Positions 13,710 through 13,886 of a DNA stretch of 13,886 nt are shown here, piece after piece. The DNA is from an uncultured Treponema sp. (GTDB lineage: Bacteria; Spirochaetota; Spirochaetia; Treponematales; Treponemataceae): assembly GCA_937877515.1 (NCBI GenBank), contig CALFIX010000012.1, positions 1 to 13,886 on the forward strand, given 5' to 3'. Each line of letters starts with the position of its first letter. The stretch's first letter is position 1. Position numbers and translations under genes: made by a program. Below the pieces are notes generated by a model, which saw nothing but the letters and a program-made list of their open reading frames with translations, made no database searches and was not told where the DNA came from.

Positions 13710-13794
13710 CCCTGCAGTCGCAAACTTCGTGTTTGCTCCTTACGGGCGGCTGCGTTCGCTTCCGGCAACATCCTGTTGCCTTTTCCTCCCGCCT
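13710..13794. other. GC-rich spacer of the tandem unit with two hairpins
   Basis: Between the tRNA-like end and copy 2 lie GCAAAC-TTCGT-GTTTGC (13720-13736) and GGCAAC-ATCCT-GTTGCC (13764-13780), both perfect 6-bp stems. No gene is visible. The composition resembles the other GC-rich extragenic patches in the window. Confidence 0.55.
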
Positions 13795-13886
13795 GGTCGG
13801 CGCTCACTCCGCTAGGCGGTTCAATTATGCCTTTTTTTGATTTATTCAAAAAAAAGAGAATGCTTTTTAGCATTCCCTTTTATTGG
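13795..13886. repeat. Direct repeat, copy 2, running into the window end
   Basis: Nearly identical to 13595-13687, shifted by 200 then 199 bp after a one-base T-run difference. The last two bases (GG, 13885-13886) are where the next GGAGACG of a tRNA-like 3' end would begin, so either another fragment or an intact tRNA or tmRNA gene on the minus strand lies just beyond the window. Confidence 0.9.
13848..13875 (-). terminator. Rho-independent terminator on the minus strand, copy 2
   Basis: The same stem as copy 1: GAATGCT/AGCATTC (13858-13864 and 13869-13875), followed on the minus strand by eight T (13855-13848). It would serve an RNA gene starting beyond the right edge. Confidence 0.8.

Noticed and set aside
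13685..13794. Intact tRNA gene on the minus strand
   Set aside because: No GGAGACG acceptor partner, D arm or anticodon arm can be found within tRNA length of the T arm.
13643..13873. Minus-strand open frame of 76 codons through the tandem array
   Set aside because: It runs through the terminator, the tRNA-like fragment and the repeats, and its product has no protein-like features.
13595..13886. Integron attC sites, suggested by the roughly 200-bp spacing and inverted repeats
   Set aside because: No GTTRRRY or RYYYAAC core boxes are found at the unit ends, and no gene cassette lies between copies.
13595..13886. CRISPR array
   Set aside because: The repeat is about 92 bp with internal terminators and a GC-rich hairpin spacer of about 107 bp; size and structure do not fit.

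Overview
The window looks like chromosomal DNA from an AT-rich spirochaete, most likely a host-associated (gut or rumen) Treponema. This is inferred from three things: several short lipoprotein signal peptides with relaxed lipoboxes ending in FTSC, FISC and LFISC; a GC-poor gene background; and GC-rich, hairpin-forming extragenic elements scattered between genes and once inside a gene. No rRNA, intact tRNA, CRISPR array, transposase or phage gene is visible.

Left part (1-3877). A LysR-type regulator, cut by the left edge, is divergent from a secreted tannase-family esterase lipoprotein. The spacer between them holds a 9-bp-arm inverted repeat with a T-N11-A core, placed as expected for LysR-type activation. 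Next comes a protein with two flavodoxin-like domains, the second carrying a CX2CX2CX5C cysteine cluster.

Middle (3923-8284). A small lipoprotein of unknown function lies convergent to the flavoprotein. A two-gene unit follows: a three-helix PQ-loop/SemiSWEET-like membrane protein and a 66-residue helical protein. A hairpin terminator that works in both directions separates it from gatA. gatC and gatA (two subunits of the tRNA amidotransferase; gatB is not here) run leftward with a GC-rich repeat between them. gatC is divergent from another secreted lipoprotein.

Right part (8348-13886). Two de novo purine genes, purM and purN, run rightward as separate transcription units, with a terminator between them. 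purN overlaps the 3' end of a convergent Uup-like ABC-F ATPase. The linker of that ATPase before its C-terminal coiled coil is encoded by a GC-rich double-hairpin element that stays in frame. A DUF763 protein follows on the plus strand. The window ends in an array with a period of about 200 bp whose unit carries a minus-strand tRNA- or tmRNA-like 3' end plus a rho-independent terminator.

Common threads. Three genes (flavoprotein, gatC, DUF763) have a TATAAT-like -10 box 6-7 nt before the start codon and no Shine-Dalgarno sequence, so they are candidates for leaderless transcripts. The other genes have recognisable Shine-Dalgarno sites, weaker in gatA and uup. GC-rich modular repeats occur at about 2398-2500, 6815-6905, 10451-10542 and 13587-13886.
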